Source of the DNA: Collinsella sp. AM18-10
Lineage (GTDB): Bacteria; Actinomycetota; Coriobacteriia; Coriobacteriales; Coriobacteriaceae
NCBI RefSeq assembly: GCF_003471585.1
Contig: NZ_QRJO01000002.1
Coordinates: forward strand, 156,232 to 220,231
Reading direction: 5' to 3'
DNA length: 64,000 nucleotides
A program made the position numbers and the translations under genes. Shown piece by piece: positions 7,598 through 15,947 of this stretch; the stretch's first letter is position 1, and each line of letters begins with the position of its first letter. A model generated the notes under the pieces. It ran no database searches, was not told the DNA's origin, and saw nothing but the letters and a program-made list of their open reading frames with translations.

Positions 7598-8026
7598 CTA
7601 ACCCTCGACCTCAACGAGCTCGATATCAAAGTTGAGGTCCTTGCCGGCCAGCTCGTGGTTGGCGTCGAGCGTCACAGCCTCGGGCGTTACGTCGATGACC
7701 ACGGCGGGAACGGGCATACCGCTCGGCGTGGACAGGAAAAGCTTCATGCCCTTCTCGATCTGCTCGATGTTGGGAACCTGTTCGGCCGGGAAGGTCAGAA
7801 CCATCTCGGGATTGTGCTCGCCGTAGGCATCGGCAGCAGGAATGTGCACGGTCTTCTTCTCGCCCACCTGCATGTCGACAACAGCGGCGTCGAAGCCCTT
7901 GATCATCTGACCGGCGCCGCAGGTGAACTCCAGCGGCTCGCCGCGATCGTAGGAGCTATCGAACTGCGTGCCGTCATCGAGCGTGCCGCGATAATGGGTC
8001 TTGACCTTCTTGCCCTGGTTGGACAT
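7598..8026 (-). CDS. SlyD-like FKBP-type peptidyl-prolyl isomerase
   Basis: 142 aa. The FKBP fold is interrupted by the insert-in-flap domain: FDSSYDRGEPLEF and GQMIKGFDAAV belong to FKBP, and AYGEHNPEMV through SGMPVPAVV is the chaperone flap. DANHELAGKDLNFDIEL is the SlyD family signature. The His/Cys-rich metal tail of E. coli SlyD is missing. The start at 8026 has GGAGGT 4 bases upstream; an upstream in-frame ATG at 8056 lacks a site. It is first gene of a two-gene operon with the UreE-like protein, and both families handle nickel in other bacteria. Confidence 0.9.
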   Translation of the reverse strand: MSNQGKKVKTHYRGTLDDGTQFDSSYDRGEPLEFTCGAGQMIKGFDAAVVDMQVGEKKTVHIPAADAYGEHNPEMVLTFPAEQVPNIEQIEKGMKLFLSTPSGMPVPAVVIDVTPEAVTLDANHELAGKDLNFDIELVEVEG

Positions 8027-8146
8027 GGTAACCTCCGTGATAAGGGCGGCGCACAACGCGGGCCGCCGTGAACATATGGCGCTAACTATACCCTAGTCAT
8101 ACAATTCAATGACAGTTTGCAAAGAAACGCTGCAACCGGAGGAACC

Positions 8147-9160
8147 ATGGCATATCCCGTATTTGACCTACACTGCGACACTGCCGACCGAATCGGCTGG
8201 GCCACGCTCGATCTCGACCTGCGCTTTACCGCCGGCACCGACGGTTATTTCCCCGGCGACGAAACGCATCCGCAAGATTTCGACCTCATCGAGGGTAACG
8301 CCTGTGCCATCTCGCTCGCAAAGATCGGCAACACGCCGTGGGCACAGTGCTTCGCCACGTTTGTCCCCGACGAGATTCCCACCGCCCACGCCGCGCGCTT
8401 CCAGGCGCAGATCATGGCGCATATGAGCGGCCAGGCAATGCTCAACCACGACCGTATGGTCAACGTGCGCAGCGCCGCAGACATTCGCCCCGCGCTCAAG
8501 GACGGCAAGGTCGCTTGCATCCACACCATCGAAAACGCCACGTTCTTTGCCGAGGACCCCGCGCTGATCGAGGTGCTCAAGAGCCTGGGCGTGCTTATGT
8601 CGTCACTCAGCTGGAACGCGCAGGGACCGCTCGCGAGCGGCCACGACACCCACGCCGGCCTCACCGCCGCCGGCATCGAGGCGCTTACGCAGATGGAGCA
8701 CGCCGGCATGGTGCTCGACGTCTCCCACCTCAACGATGAGTGCTTTGACGAGGCCGCCGCCCGCGCCACGCGTCCCTTCGTCGCCAGCCACTCCAACTCC
8801 CGTGCGGTTTGCGGCGCCAAACGCAACCTTACCGACGACCAGTTCCGCACCATTCGCGACATGGGTGGCATCGTCGGCCTCAACTACTGCAGCGAGTTCC
8901 TTTCCAACGACGCAACCGACAAGACCGCCGCAGACGTCACCTTCGACCAGCTGGCGGCGCATATCGAGCACTGGCTCGACCTGGGCGGCGAGGACGTCAT
9001 CGCGCTCGGCGGCGACTGGGACGGCGCCACGGTGCCCGCTTTCCTCTCCGATGCCAGCAAGATGCCCGAGTTCCAGAACATGCTTTCCAAGCATTTTGGC
9101 AAGACCGTGATGCAAAAGCTCTGCAGCGACAACGCGCTTGCCTTCTTCGAGCGTTATTAA
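8147..9160 (+). CDS. Membrane dipeptidase family (peptidase M19)
   Basis: 337 aa. This binuclear zinc amidohydrolase-fold dipeptidase family also includes enzymes acting on D-amino-acid dipeptides. Zinc-ligand motifs are DLHCDTADRIG (HxD, residues 6-8), the bridging Glu in HTIENA, and the two His in DVSHLND and ASHSNSR. GGDWDGAT corresponds to the usual GSDFDG. No signal peptide is present, so the enzyme is cytoplasmic. The start at 8147 has GGAGGA just upstream. It is divergent from the SlyD-like gene; the 120-bp gap has AT-rich -10-like boxes for both directions (TATAGT, minus; TACAAT, plus). Confidence 0.92.
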   Translation: MAYPVFDLHCDTADRIGWATLDLDLRFTAGTDGYFPGDETHPQDFDLIEGNACAISLAKIGNTPWAQCFATFVPDEIPTAHAARFQAQIMAHMSGQAMLNHDRMVNVRSAADIRPALKDGKVACIHTIENATFFAEDPALIEVLKSLGVLMSSLSWNAQGPLASGHDTHAGLTAAGIEALTQMEHAGMVLDVSHLNDECFDEAAARATRPFVASHSNSRAVCGAKRNLTDDQFRTIRDMGGIVGLNYCSEFLSNDATDKTAADVTFDQLAAHIEHWLDLGGEDVIALGGDWDGATVPAFLSDASKMPEFQNMLSKHFGKTVMQKLCSDNALAFFERY

Positions 9161-9177
9161 TTTCACATCCCTTGAGC

Positions 9178-9211
9178 GGGCCGGCATGCCGAACGGTCGA
9201 CATGCCGGCCC
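9178..9211. terminator. GC-rich hairpin after the dipeptidase gene
   Basis: GGGCCGGCATG (9178-9188) pairs perfectly with CATGCCGGCCC (9201-9211). It lies between the dipeptidase stop and the next gene and lacks a T run, so it may reduce rather than stop read-through. Confidence 0.55.
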
Positions 9212-9234
9212 GTCCCCGATCTGAAGGACCGCTT

Positions 9235-10011
9235 TTGACGCAGCAGTTTACGATTTCCGCATCCCGACCGGATGGGACGACCATCCCCGTCGTCGTTACC
9301 AAAAAGCGCGTCAAGAACTTCAACCTACGCGTCACATCGAGCGGCGAGGTCCACGCCAGCGCACCGATCGGCGCCAGCCGCGAGCGTATCGAAGCGTTTG
9401 TGAAGCGCAACAGCGCCTGGATTATCAGCCGACTTGCCCAGCGCGAGCAACGTCAGGCGACGGCACGAGAGCCGCTCAGCCCCTCGTCCATCATTGCACT
9501 TTGGGGCAAGCCCATCACGGTACAGGATGCACTCGATCACAACTTTGCATCACCCGCACCGCGACCCAAACAGGCCACCTTCGCAAGTTTTATGGGTACC
9601 GATGAATCGGACGAAGGCCCACAGGCCAAGCGGCACGCAATCCTCGACGGCCTAACGTCCGATGAGCTCCAAGCCCGTATCGACCAGCTCTATGCAACCG
9701 AGGTCACCACGGCACTGTACGATATGGTGCACGCGTACGAAATCGCAATGGGCGTCACCGTGGCCCGCGTCTCCGTGCGCAGCATGAAAACGCGCTGGGG
9801 ATCATGCACGCCCAAGACCGGCGCCATTCGCATCGCGCGCGAGCTCGCCGCCTACCCTGTCGAATGCCTCGACATGGTTGTCGCCCACGAGCTCGTCCAT
9901 CTGCTCGAGCCGAGCCACAATCAGCGCTTTCACGCCCTGCTCGACACGTACTGTCCCAACAATAGAGCACTGTCTCAGCGGCTCAAGCAGCCACCCCTCA
10001 ACAAGCTCTAG
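9235..10011 (+). CDS. YgjP/DUF45-family metallopeptidase-like protein
   Basis: 258 aa. The C-terminal third carries the zinc motif HELVH (VVAHELVHLLEPSHNQRFH) with a downstream His, and KTRWGSCTPKTGAIRIARELAAYP, the family block that precedes it. The N-terminal RVKNFNLRVTSSGEVHASAP is the conserved beta region. The start is TTG at 9235 with AAGGA six bases upstream; no better start fits before the conserved region. The cellular role of this widespread family is not established; members are sometimes associated with restriction systems, but none is seen here. Confidence 0.85.
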   Translation: MTQQFTISASRPDGTTIPVVVTKKRVKNFNLRVTSSGEVHASAPIGASRERIEAFVKRNSAWIISRLAQREQRQATAREPLSPSSIIALWGKPITVQDALDHNFASPAPRPKQATFASFMGTDESDEGPQAKRHAILDGLTSDELQARIDQLYATEVTTALYDMVHAYEIAMGVTVARVSVRSMKTRWGSCTPKTGAIRIARELAAYPVECLDMVVAHELVHLLEPSHNQRFHALLDTYCPNNRALSQRLKQPPLNKL

Positions 10012-10017
10012 CGTCGA

Positions 10018-10503
10018 CTAGCGCACGCGCTCGATCTCGACGCCGCAGCTTGCCAGGGGCAGGCCAACAGGAGCCCACGGCTTATCGAGCTTTATGCGCA
10101 CACCAAGCAGCGAGGGATAACGGCGCAGCAGCATCTGGGCTGTCCCCTCGGCTGCCGCCTCGATGAGCTTAAACGTATGCTCGCGCAGATAGCCATCGAC
10201 ATCGTGGCACACCGAGCCGTAGTCAATCGAGGCGTCCAGGTTATCGTGCTCCCCCGCCGCGCGCAGGTCGGCATAGAGCACCAGAGAAACGATGAACTTC
10301 TGACCCAGCGCGTTCTCCTCGGGATACACGCCATGGTTGGCAAAAACCTCAAGACCGTCAATGACAATACGATCGGCATGGCGCAAATCGTCATAGCTCA
10401 CGTGAGGCACCGCCGTTGCGGTGGATATTTCGCCCCTTCCACGGCGGGCGAGCTCGGCGCCTTCGGTCTTGGTTGCATTCTCGGGCAGTTTCTTGTTACT
10501 CAA
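10018..10503 (-). CDS. folB: Dihydroneopterin aldolase
   Basis: 161 aa; cleaves 7,8-dihydroneopterin to 6-hydroxymethyl-dihydropterin in folate synthesis. The core starts near residue 43 with IVIDGLEVFANHGVYPEE (catalytic Glu) and ends with IKLDKPWAP (catalytic Lys). The N-terminal 40 residues are an extension with no motif; the usual length is about 120 aa. The start is TTG at 10503 with AAGGAG upstream; an internal start cannot be excluded. It is the last gene of folE-HD-folB. Confidence 0.93.
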   Translation of the reverse strand: MSNKKLPENATKTEGAELARRGRGEISTATAVPHVSYDDLRHADRIVIDGLEVFANHGVYPEENALGQKFIVSLVLYADLRAAGEHDNLDASIDYGSVCHDVDGYLREHTFKLIEAAAEGTAQMLLRRYPSLLGVRIKLDKPWAPVGLPLASCGVEIERVR

Positions 10504-10546
10504 CGCGATCGTCTCCTTCGTTTAGAACCCCGACCGCGCAAACTAA

Positions 10547-11128
10547 CTACACGCGAATCGACAGGTTCTTTTTATCATCGCTCCAGTTGCAAGCATTGCG
10601 CGCGGGGCATGCAAAGCAGGCGCGCGACGCTTTGTCGGCTGCATAGAGCAGACGCTCAAGCGGTTGGCTGTTCACGCGCAGCTTTCGATGGCCCAGAATG
10701 GCCGTCTTAATGGCTGCGGCATCGGCCGGCTCAAACGCCACGTCATCGGGCATGCCGCCGAGAATCGCATCAGCGACGCGTTCGCTTGCAACATCATGGG
10801 ATATACCCGATTCATACTGTTCATCTTTGCCGATATCGTGAAGAAGTGCCGTGGCGTAGATGACCTCGCGGTCAAATTCGAGCTGTTCCTCGAGATTCTT
10901 GATCCACATAATGCGAGCGACATCGAGCAGATGGTCAATACCGTGGCGGCAGAAGATGCGCCCCGATTCCAACTGTACGATGTTGCCCAGGTGCCGCCGG
11001 AACAGCCCGTTGGCACAAATGTAATCAATGCGAGGCATGGCACCAAAGGGGGCCAGGCCCGAAGCCATAAAGCCGCGACGCGACGTCCCCTCATCGGTCT
11101 TCGATGTAAAGTCGTTGACGACTCTCAT
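10547..11128 (-). CDS. HD-domain phosphohydrolase in the folate operon
   Basis: 193 aa. Metal motifs are RHGIDHLLDVARI and LLHDIGK (HD), with a further His in GHRKL, as in HDIG proteins. The C-terminus has a short cysteine cluster CFACPARNAC followed by NWSDDKKN. It starts 2 bases after folE, so it is translationally tied to folate synthesis. Removal of phosphate from dihydroneopterin triphosphate is an attractive idea, because no other enzyme for that step is nearby, but this is inference. Confidence 0.85.
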   Translation of the reverse strand: MRVVNDFTSKTDEGTSRRGFMASGLAPFGAMPRIDYICANGLFRRHLGNIVQLESGRIFCRHGIDHLLDVARIMWIKNLEEQLEFDREVIYATALLHDIGKDEQYESGISHDVASERVADAILGGMPDDVAFEPADAAAIKTAILGHRKLRVNSQPLERLLYAADKASRACFACPARNACNWSDDKKNLSIRV

Positions 11129-11130
11129 GG

Positions 11131-11688
11131 TTAGCGGCCCAGCATCCTAAAGAAACGCTCCTCGAGCGCGGGATCGGTCTCAAAGACGCCGCGGCGAGCA
11201 AGCGTCACGGTCTTGGTGCCGGGCTTTTGCACGCCACGCATCGTCATGCACATATGCTCGGCCTCCATCAACACAATCGCTCCCTGGGGAGCGAGATAAT
11301 CCATGAGGGCATCGGCAACCTGTGCGCACAGTTGCTCCTGCAGCTGAAGACGGCGGGCATAAACCTCAACCGTGCGGGCGAGCTTGGAAAGCCCAGCCAC
11401 CCGACCGTTAGGGATATAACCAATGGCGGCCTTGCCATAAAACGGCAGCAGATGATGTTCGCACAGCGAGTAGAACGTGATGTCGCGCTCGATAACCAAA
11501 TCGTTCGAAGCGACGGCAAAGGTTTTGGACAGGTGTTCCTCGGCACTCTGGTCCATACCGCCGGCGATCTCACCATACATACGGGCAACGCGCGCCGGGG
11601 TCTCCAGCAGGCCCTCACGAGTTGGGTCCTCGCCTATGCCCTCAAGCAACAGCTTAATGGCGGCCTCGACTTTTTCCTGATCGACCAT
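11131..11688 (-). CDS. folE: GTP cyclohydrolase I
   Basis: 185 aa; converts GTP to 7,8-dihydroneopterin triphosphate, the first step of folate synthesis. [18 protein letters not shown] holds the zinc Cys/His residues, [22 protein letters not shown] is the family block, and [13 protein letters not shown] carries the second zinc Cys. It heads the operon folE-HD-folB. Confidence 0.97.
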   Translation of the reverse strand: MVDQEKVEAAIKLLLEGIGEDPTREGLLETPARVARMYGEIAGGMDQSAEEHLSKTFAVASNDLVIERDITFYSLCEHHLLPFYGKAAIGYIPNGRVAGLSKLARTVEVYARRLQLQEQLCAQVADALMDYLAPQGAIVLMEAEHMCMTMRGVQKPGTKTVTLARRGVFETDPALEERFFRMLGR

Positions 11689-11754
11689 CTGGGCCTCACT
11701 TTTCCGATTTCACGTTCGCGCTATGGTACCACGCCCTTCGGCATCGACCACAAG

Positions 11755-12336
11755 CTACATAGTATGGGTCGAATAGACCGGATCATCACGCCAAAGTTCA
11801 ACCGCATCACAAAGCGCAACGCCCTCGCGCTCAGCACGGGCGCGCGTAGCGTTCATATCGATCACGCGCTGGTTGCTCGAGCCCCTAAAGCGCAACGAGA
11901 TATCGTACAGGTCCTGAACAAACGGGCCGTCCACCAACATGTCAAGGCAGGCAAGGATGCGATCCGTCACCTCGGTATGATGGCAACCGCCCGGCATAAG
12001 CTCCTCGAGCACATCGCCGGTAAAGCACCAAATAGTCTTCCCCGACTCCATCGGGTAAGCCGCACGCACGCGCTCAATGAAATCAACGAGCCCCGCCTGA
12101 TTCTCGGGCTCCATAGGCTCGCCGCCCAGAATCGTCAGGCCATCGATAAAGGGATGATCGAGGCTCTCGATAATCTTGTCCTCGACGGCACGATCAAAGG
12201 GCTCGCCCGCAGCAAAGTCCCACGCAACAGAGTTAAAGCAATTCTTGCACCCACGACGGCACCCGCTCACAAACAGAGAAGTGCGGACGCCTTCCCCATC
12301 AGCAATGTCGAAATACTTAATGTTCGCGTAGTTCAT
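11755..12336 (-). CDS. nrdG: Anaerobic ribonucleotide reductase activase (radical SAM)
   Basis: 193 aa. It uses SAM and a 4Fe-4S cluster bound by CRRGCKNC (CxxxCxxC, about residues 25-32) to install the glycyl radical on NrdD. LGGEPM is the SAM-binding GGE motif. The start at 12336 gives MNYANIKYFDIADGEG, the family N-terminus, with GGGAG upstream; in-frame upstream ATGs fall in the palindrome and are not used. It lies 427 bp downstream of nrdD on the same strand, with two large palindromes between. Confidence 0.96.
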   Translation of the reverse strand: MNYANIKYFDIADGEGVRTSLFVSGCRRGCKNCFNSVAWDFAAGEPFDRAVEDKIIESLDHPFIDGLTILGGEPMEPENQAGLVDFIERVRAAYPMESGKTIWCFTGDVLEELMPGGCHHTEVTDRILACLDMLVDGPFVQDLYDISLRFRGSSNQRVIDMNATRARAEREGVALCDAVELWRDDPVYSTHTM

Positions 12337-12351
12337 AGGTAACTCTCCCGG

Positions 12352-12435
12352 GAGGCCGGGACATATCATCCCGTCCTCAAACATTCTCGGCCTGCGGCCT
12401 GCGAAACTGCGGGCGGGACGATATGTCCCGGCCTC
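12352..12435. repeat. Palindrome with 16-bp arms in the nrdG leader
   Basis: GAGGCCGGGACATATC (12352-12367) pairs perfectly with 12420-12435. One mismatch then follows, and a further 5 bp (TCCCG/CGGGA). It lies 16 bases upstream of the nrdG start, so the transcript would form a large hairpin before the ribosome site. Confidence 0.85.
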
Positions 12436-12613
12436 ATGCAAAAGGCAACTCAATGAACGAAGCGAACATCGAGTATAGGGTTCGAGGTCCAATAAAAACT
12501 GGGTTGCGGCTCAACCGCCATCGCAAGTAAATCGCAGCTGCAGCTCGAATTATTTCCGCTAAGAACTTCGAGGAGTGAGCAGACCGCATGCTGCATCTCA
12601 GCTACATCAACTT

Positions 12614-12751
12614 GGCCGCCCCGTAGCGAGGCCCCGGACCTTTGCTCGATATGAGTTCCGCACGAACAGGAGGCGCCAGTGGCGCCTCCATCGTGAGCCA
12701 GGACTGTCCGAAATAGCGAGTAAAGGTCCGGGGCCTCGCTACGGGGCGGCC
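12614..12751. repeat. Nested 138-bp palindrome with 35-nt arms after nrdD
   Basis: Outer arms 12614-12648 and 12717-12751 are complementary over 35 bases with one mismatch. Inside, CACGA/TCGTG (12661-12665, 12691-12695) encloses a perfect 9-bp hairpin GGAGGCGCC-AGT-GGCGCCTCC (12669-12689). It starts 11 bases beyond the nrdD stop. It may act as a very strong terminator or be a palindromic repeat element. Confidence 0.9.
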
Positions 12752-12762
12752 TGGGATGGTTA

Positions 12763-14985
12763 TTAGAGATGCAGCACGCGGTCGCGGATCTCCTCGGTTC
12801 GGCCCTGGTTCCAGAACTGGGTACCGATGTAGCCGCACGTACGACGAGCGACGTTCATCTTCTCCTGGTCTCGGTTGCCGCAGTTGGGGCACTCCCACAC
12901 CAGCTTGCCATCGTCCTCAACAATCTTGATCTCGCCATCGTAGCCGCACACCTGGCAGTAGTCGCTCTTGGTGTTGAGCTCGGCGTACATGATGTTGTCG
13001 TAGATGTACTGCATCACGCGAATGACAGCCTTGAGGTTGTCCTGCATGTTGGGAACCTCAACGTAGGAGATAGCACCGCCCGGCGAAAGCTGCTGGAACA
13101 TGCCCTCAAACTTAAGCTTGTCGAAAGCATCAATCTCCTCGGACACGTGGACGTGATAGCTGTTGGTAATGTAGCCCTTGTCCGTCACGCCCGGAATAAT
13201 GCCAAAACGACGCTGCAGGCACTTGGCGAACTTGTAAGTCGTCGACTCCAACGGCGTACCGTACAGCGAGAAATCGATATCGCTTTCGGCCTTCCACTCG
13301 GCGCACTTGTCGTTCATGCGCTGCATGACGGCCATGGCAAACGGCGTGCCTTCCTTCTCGGTGTGGCTGTGGCCCGTCATGTACTTGACGCACTCATACA
13401 GGCCAGCATAGCCCAGGCTGATGGTAGAGTATCCGCCCACGAGCAGTTTGTCGATCGTCTCGCCCTTCTTCAGACGAGCGAGGGCGCCGTACTGCCACAA
13501 AATCGGTGCGGCATCCGAAAGCGTACCCATCAGGCGCTCATGACGGCACAGCAGGGCACGGTGGCACAGCTCAAGGCGCTCGTCGAAGATCTTCCAGAAC
13601 TTGTCCATGTCCTGATGCGAGCTCAGCGCGACATCGGGCAGGTTGATGGTCACAACACCCTGGTTAAAGCGGCCATAGTACTTAGGTTTGGTCGGGTCAT
13701 AGTTCAGCGCGTTGGCTACGTTGTTAAATCCGTTACCGGAGCGGTCGGGCGTCAAGAAGCTGCGGCAACCCATGCAGGTGTAGCAATCGCCGTTGCCGGC
13801 GGTCTCGCCCTTAGACAGCTTGAGCTCGCGCATCTTCTTCTCGGAGATGTAGTCGGGCACCATGCGCTTGGCGGTGCACTTGGCAGCCAGCTGGGTCAGG
13901 TAGAAGTACGGGGAATTCTCGTGAACGTTATCGTCCTCGAGTACATAGATGAGCTTGGGGAATGCCGGGGTAATCCACACGCCGGCTTCGTTCTTAACGC
14001 CCTCATAGCGCTGGCGGAGCGTCTCCTCCACAATCATGGCAAGGTCGTGCTTCTCCTGCGCTGAGCGAGCCTCGTTGAGATACATGAAGACCGTCACGAA
14101 CGGCGCCTGGCCGTTGGTGGTCATAAGGGTCACGACCTGATACTGAATCGTCTGGACGCCGCGACGGATCTCGTCACGCAGGCGGTCCTCAACAACCTCG
14201 CGGACCTTTTCGGGAGATGCGGAAACGCCGAGCTCCTCGAGCTCGCGGGCGACCTCGCCGCGAATCTTTTGACGGCTCACCTCGACGAACGGGGCAAGAT
14301 GGGTCAGCGAAATCGACTGGCCACCGTACTGGGAGGAAGCAACCTGGGCGATAATCTGCGTCGCGATGTTGCAGGCAGTCGAGAAACTGTGCGGCTTCTC
14401 AATCAGCGTGCCCGAGATAACAGTGCCGTTCTGGAGCATATCCTCCAGGTTCACTAGGTCGCAGTTATGCATGTGCTGGGCAAAGTAGTCGGAATCGTGG
14501 AAGTGGATCAGGCCCTCATTGTGGGCATCCACGATCTCCTGGGGCAGCAGCACACGCTGAGTCAGGTCCTTGGAAATCTCGCCGGCCATGTAGTCACGCT
14601 GAACGGAATTGACGGTCGGGTTCTTGTTGGAGTTCTCCTGCTTGACCTCTTCGTTGTTGCACTCGATGAGCGACAGAATCTTGTCGTCGGTCGTGTTCTT
14701 CTGGCGCTTCAGGCTCTGAACATAGCGATAGATGATGTAATGGCGAGCGACCTCGTAGCAGTCGAGACGCATGATCTCGTCCTCGACCAGATCCTGAATC
14801 TCCTCGACCGACACGGTGTGGCCCGCGTTCTCGCATGCCTCGGCGACGTTTTGCGCCGCATAAACCACCTGGCGGTCGGTAAGACGAGAGCCCTCCTCGA
14901 CCTCCAAGTTGGCGGCGCGAATCGCATTGACGATCTTATCGATGTCAAAGACAACCTCGGTGCCGCTGCGCTTGATGATCTTCAT
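12763..14985 (-). CDS. nrdD: Anaerobic ribonucleoside-triphosphate reductase (class III)
   Basis: 740 aa; reduces NTPs to dNTPs without oxygen using a glycyl radical. The N-terminal ATP-cone (MKIIKRSGTEVVFDIDKIV...) occupies about residues 1-95 and should give allosteric control. The catalytic barrel includes DCYTCMGCRSFL. The C-terminus has two CxxC pairs (CQVCG, CPNCG) for zinc and the radical loop RRTCGYIGTQFWNQGR with the radical Gly in CGY. ATG 14985 is favoured because AGAGG lies 8 bases upstream and the protein then begins at the ATP cone; the ATG at 15015 lacks a site. Activated by NrdG. A probable NrdR-controlled promoter lies near 15213-15258. Confidence 0.97.
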   Translation of the reverse strand: MKIIKRSGTEVVFDIDKIVNAIRAANLEVEEGSRLTDRQVVYAAQNVAEACENAGHTVSVEEIQDLVEDEIMRLDCYEVARHYIIYRYVQSLKRQKNTTDDKILSLIECNNEEVKQENSNKNPTVNSVQRDYMAGEISKDLTQRVLLPQEIVDAHNEGLIHFHDSDYFAQHMHNCDLVNLEDMLQNGTVISGTLIEKPHSFSTACNIATQIIAQVASSQYGGQSISLTHLAPFVEVSRQKIRGEVARELEELGVSASPEKVREVVEDRLRDEIRRGVQTIQYQVVTLMTTNGQAPFVTVFMYLNEARSAQEKHDLAMIVEETLRQRYEGVKNEAGVWITPAFPKLIYVLEDDNVHENSPYFYLTQLAAKCTAKRMVPDYISEKKMRELKLSKGETAGNGDCYTCMGCRSFLTPDRSGNGFNNVANALNYDPTKPKYYGRFNQGVVTINLPDVALSSHQDMDKFWKIFDERLELCHRALLCRHERLMGTLSDAAPILWQYGALARLKKGETIDKLLVGGYSTISLGYAGLYECVKYMTGHSHTEKEGTPFAMAVMQRMNDKCAEWKAESDIDFSLYGTPLESTTYKFAKCLQRRFGIIPGVTDKGYITNSYHVHVSEEIDAFDKLKFEGMFQQLSPGGAISYVEVPNMQDNLKAVIRVMQYIYDNIMYAELNTKSDYCQVCGYDGEIKIVEDDGKLVWECPNCGNRDQEKMNVARRTCGYIGTQFWNQGRTEEIRDRVLHL

Positions 14986-15209
14986 CCTCTTGCCTCTTTC
15001 GCGTCGTAGTCTCATTGCGTTTCAGAGCCAAACGATGCCCGGCAGGGCTTACCCCCGTCTTGCGGCGCCGTCGCGCAATCTGTGTTCTCGATAAACCATA
15101 AGCCTCAATGCGGACACTCCCAGGAGCCGATCAAGCGGCTCAAGGACACGTTCAAAAGAGGCAGTTAAGGTCTTCGTTCTCTGTCCGCCATCTATCATAC
15201 GACAAAGAG

Positions 15210-15258
15210 GCATCTATATCCTGTATTCTTTTTTTAGGTCAAACACAACATATAGTGT
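15210..15258 (-). promoter_or_regulatory. nrdD promoter with a pair of NrdR boxes
   Basis: On the minus strand, ACACTATATGTTGTGT (15243-15258) is a near-perfect NrdR box, immediately followed by -35 TTGACC (15237-15242) and, 18 bases on, -10 TATAGA (15213-15218). The -10 lies inside a second, weaker box (15210-15225). Box centres are 33 bases apart, close to three helical turns, as NrdR sites usually are. Repression of nrdD when ATP or dATP is abundant is expected. Confidence 0.75.
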
Positions 15259-15617
15259 TTCAGCAGGTCAAAGCAATTGGTCATTTTGCAGACGCATTAA
15301 TTATGAGGGGTTCTTGGCAAGTCGGTAAAACGTTACCAGCACGGCTACCTGCATGGCAGTTATAAAACCCCCTTAGTTAGGCCGCTGACAAATCCTACCA
15401 AAACCAAGCCACTCACGCCAAAAGAATCCAAAAGATTATGCTTGACCAACATGTTGCGGTCGTGCCTTGCCGAGCCTCATGCAACCGCGGCACGAATCCT
15501 TGAAAGATATGTGTATGCAAACGGAGAAGACGAGAGTTTCCTCGGATGACTGCTGAGAAGCATCCCGGAAGATCAAAAACTCGAAATTTGGTGACGTATT
15601 TGGCGACCAAAACAAAA

Positions 15618-15644
15618 CAGCTCAGGGGCTAAGCCTCTGAGCTG
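15618..15644 (-). terminator. Terminator of the tRNA-Gly/tRNA-Val operon
   Basis: CAGCTCAGAGG...CCCCTGAGCTG (15618-15644) is followed on the minus strand by TTTTGTTTT. Confidence 0.9.
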
Positions 15645-15652
15645 CGAACATT

Positions 15653-15727
15653 TGGTGGGCGTTAGAAGATTTGAACTTCTGACCTCTTCCGTGTCAGGGA
15701 AGCGCTCTCCCCCTGAGCTAAACGCCC
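15653..15727 (-). tRNA. tRNA-Val(GAC)
   Basis: 75 bases including encoded CCA. The acceptor GGGCGTT/AACGCCC pairs fully, the anticodon loop is CTGACAC (GAC), and the T loop is GTTCAAAT. It begins 3 bases after tRNA-Gly, so the two are processed from one transcript. Confidence 0.95.
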
Positions 15728-15730
15728 AAA

Positions 15731-15806
15731 TGGAGCAGACAACGGGGCTCGAACCCGCGACCCCAACCTTGGCAAGGTTGTGCTCTACCAACTGAGCCAT
15801 GTCCGC
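15731..15806 (-). tRNA. tRNA-Gly(GCC), copy 1
   Basis: 76 bases including CCA; the anticodon loop is TTGCCAA (GCC). It differs from the other two copies by one base in the 3' acceptor strand (TGTCTGC instead of TGTCCGC), giving a G-U wobble. Confidence 0.96.
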
Positions 15807-15818
15807 TTACGAGGATTA

Positions 15819-15867
15819 ATCTTACGTGATGCCCGCATCCTATGCAAGAACTTTTTTTGAAAAGTTT
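15819..15867 (-). promoter_or_regulatory. tRNA promoter with A/T-rich upstream element
   Basis: -35 TTGCAT (15842-15847), 17-base spacer, -10 TAAGAT (15819-15824). It is preceded by an A/T block AACTTTTCAAAAAAAGTTC. The same block-plus-TTGCA design recurs before the other two tRNA units. Confidence 0.8.
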
Positions 15868-15947
15868 CGCGACGCCCTCGCGAGCCTCATGAAGGCATCA
15901 GACACCACGGAAGGCGCAGGCAAACGCAAACTCGCCGCAAGAGGCCC

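Larger units (their letters stand above)
12337..12762. other. nrdD-nrdG intergenic region dominated by palindromes
   Basis: No gene is seen in these 426 bases. They contain the palindromes at 12352-12435 and 12614-12751. The 178 bases between them hold no recognised signal. Confidence 0.7.
14986..15652. other. Long nrdD upstream region
   Basis: No protein gene is supported in these 667 bases. They contain the nrdD leader of about 220 bases (with a GAGCCG/CGGCTC hairpin at 15126-15143), the NrdR box pair and promoter, a GGTAA-N4-TTACC dyad at 15324-15337, and the tRNA-Val terminator. I saw no cobalamin riboswitch. Confidence 0.6.

Noticed and set aside
14986..15206. Cobalamin riboswitch in the nrdD leader
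   Set aside because: No B12-box or the expected conserved helices were seen.
15413..15610. Small frame between nrdD and tRNA-Val
   Set aside because: No ribosome site and no similarity; it lies in an AT-rich regulatory spacer.
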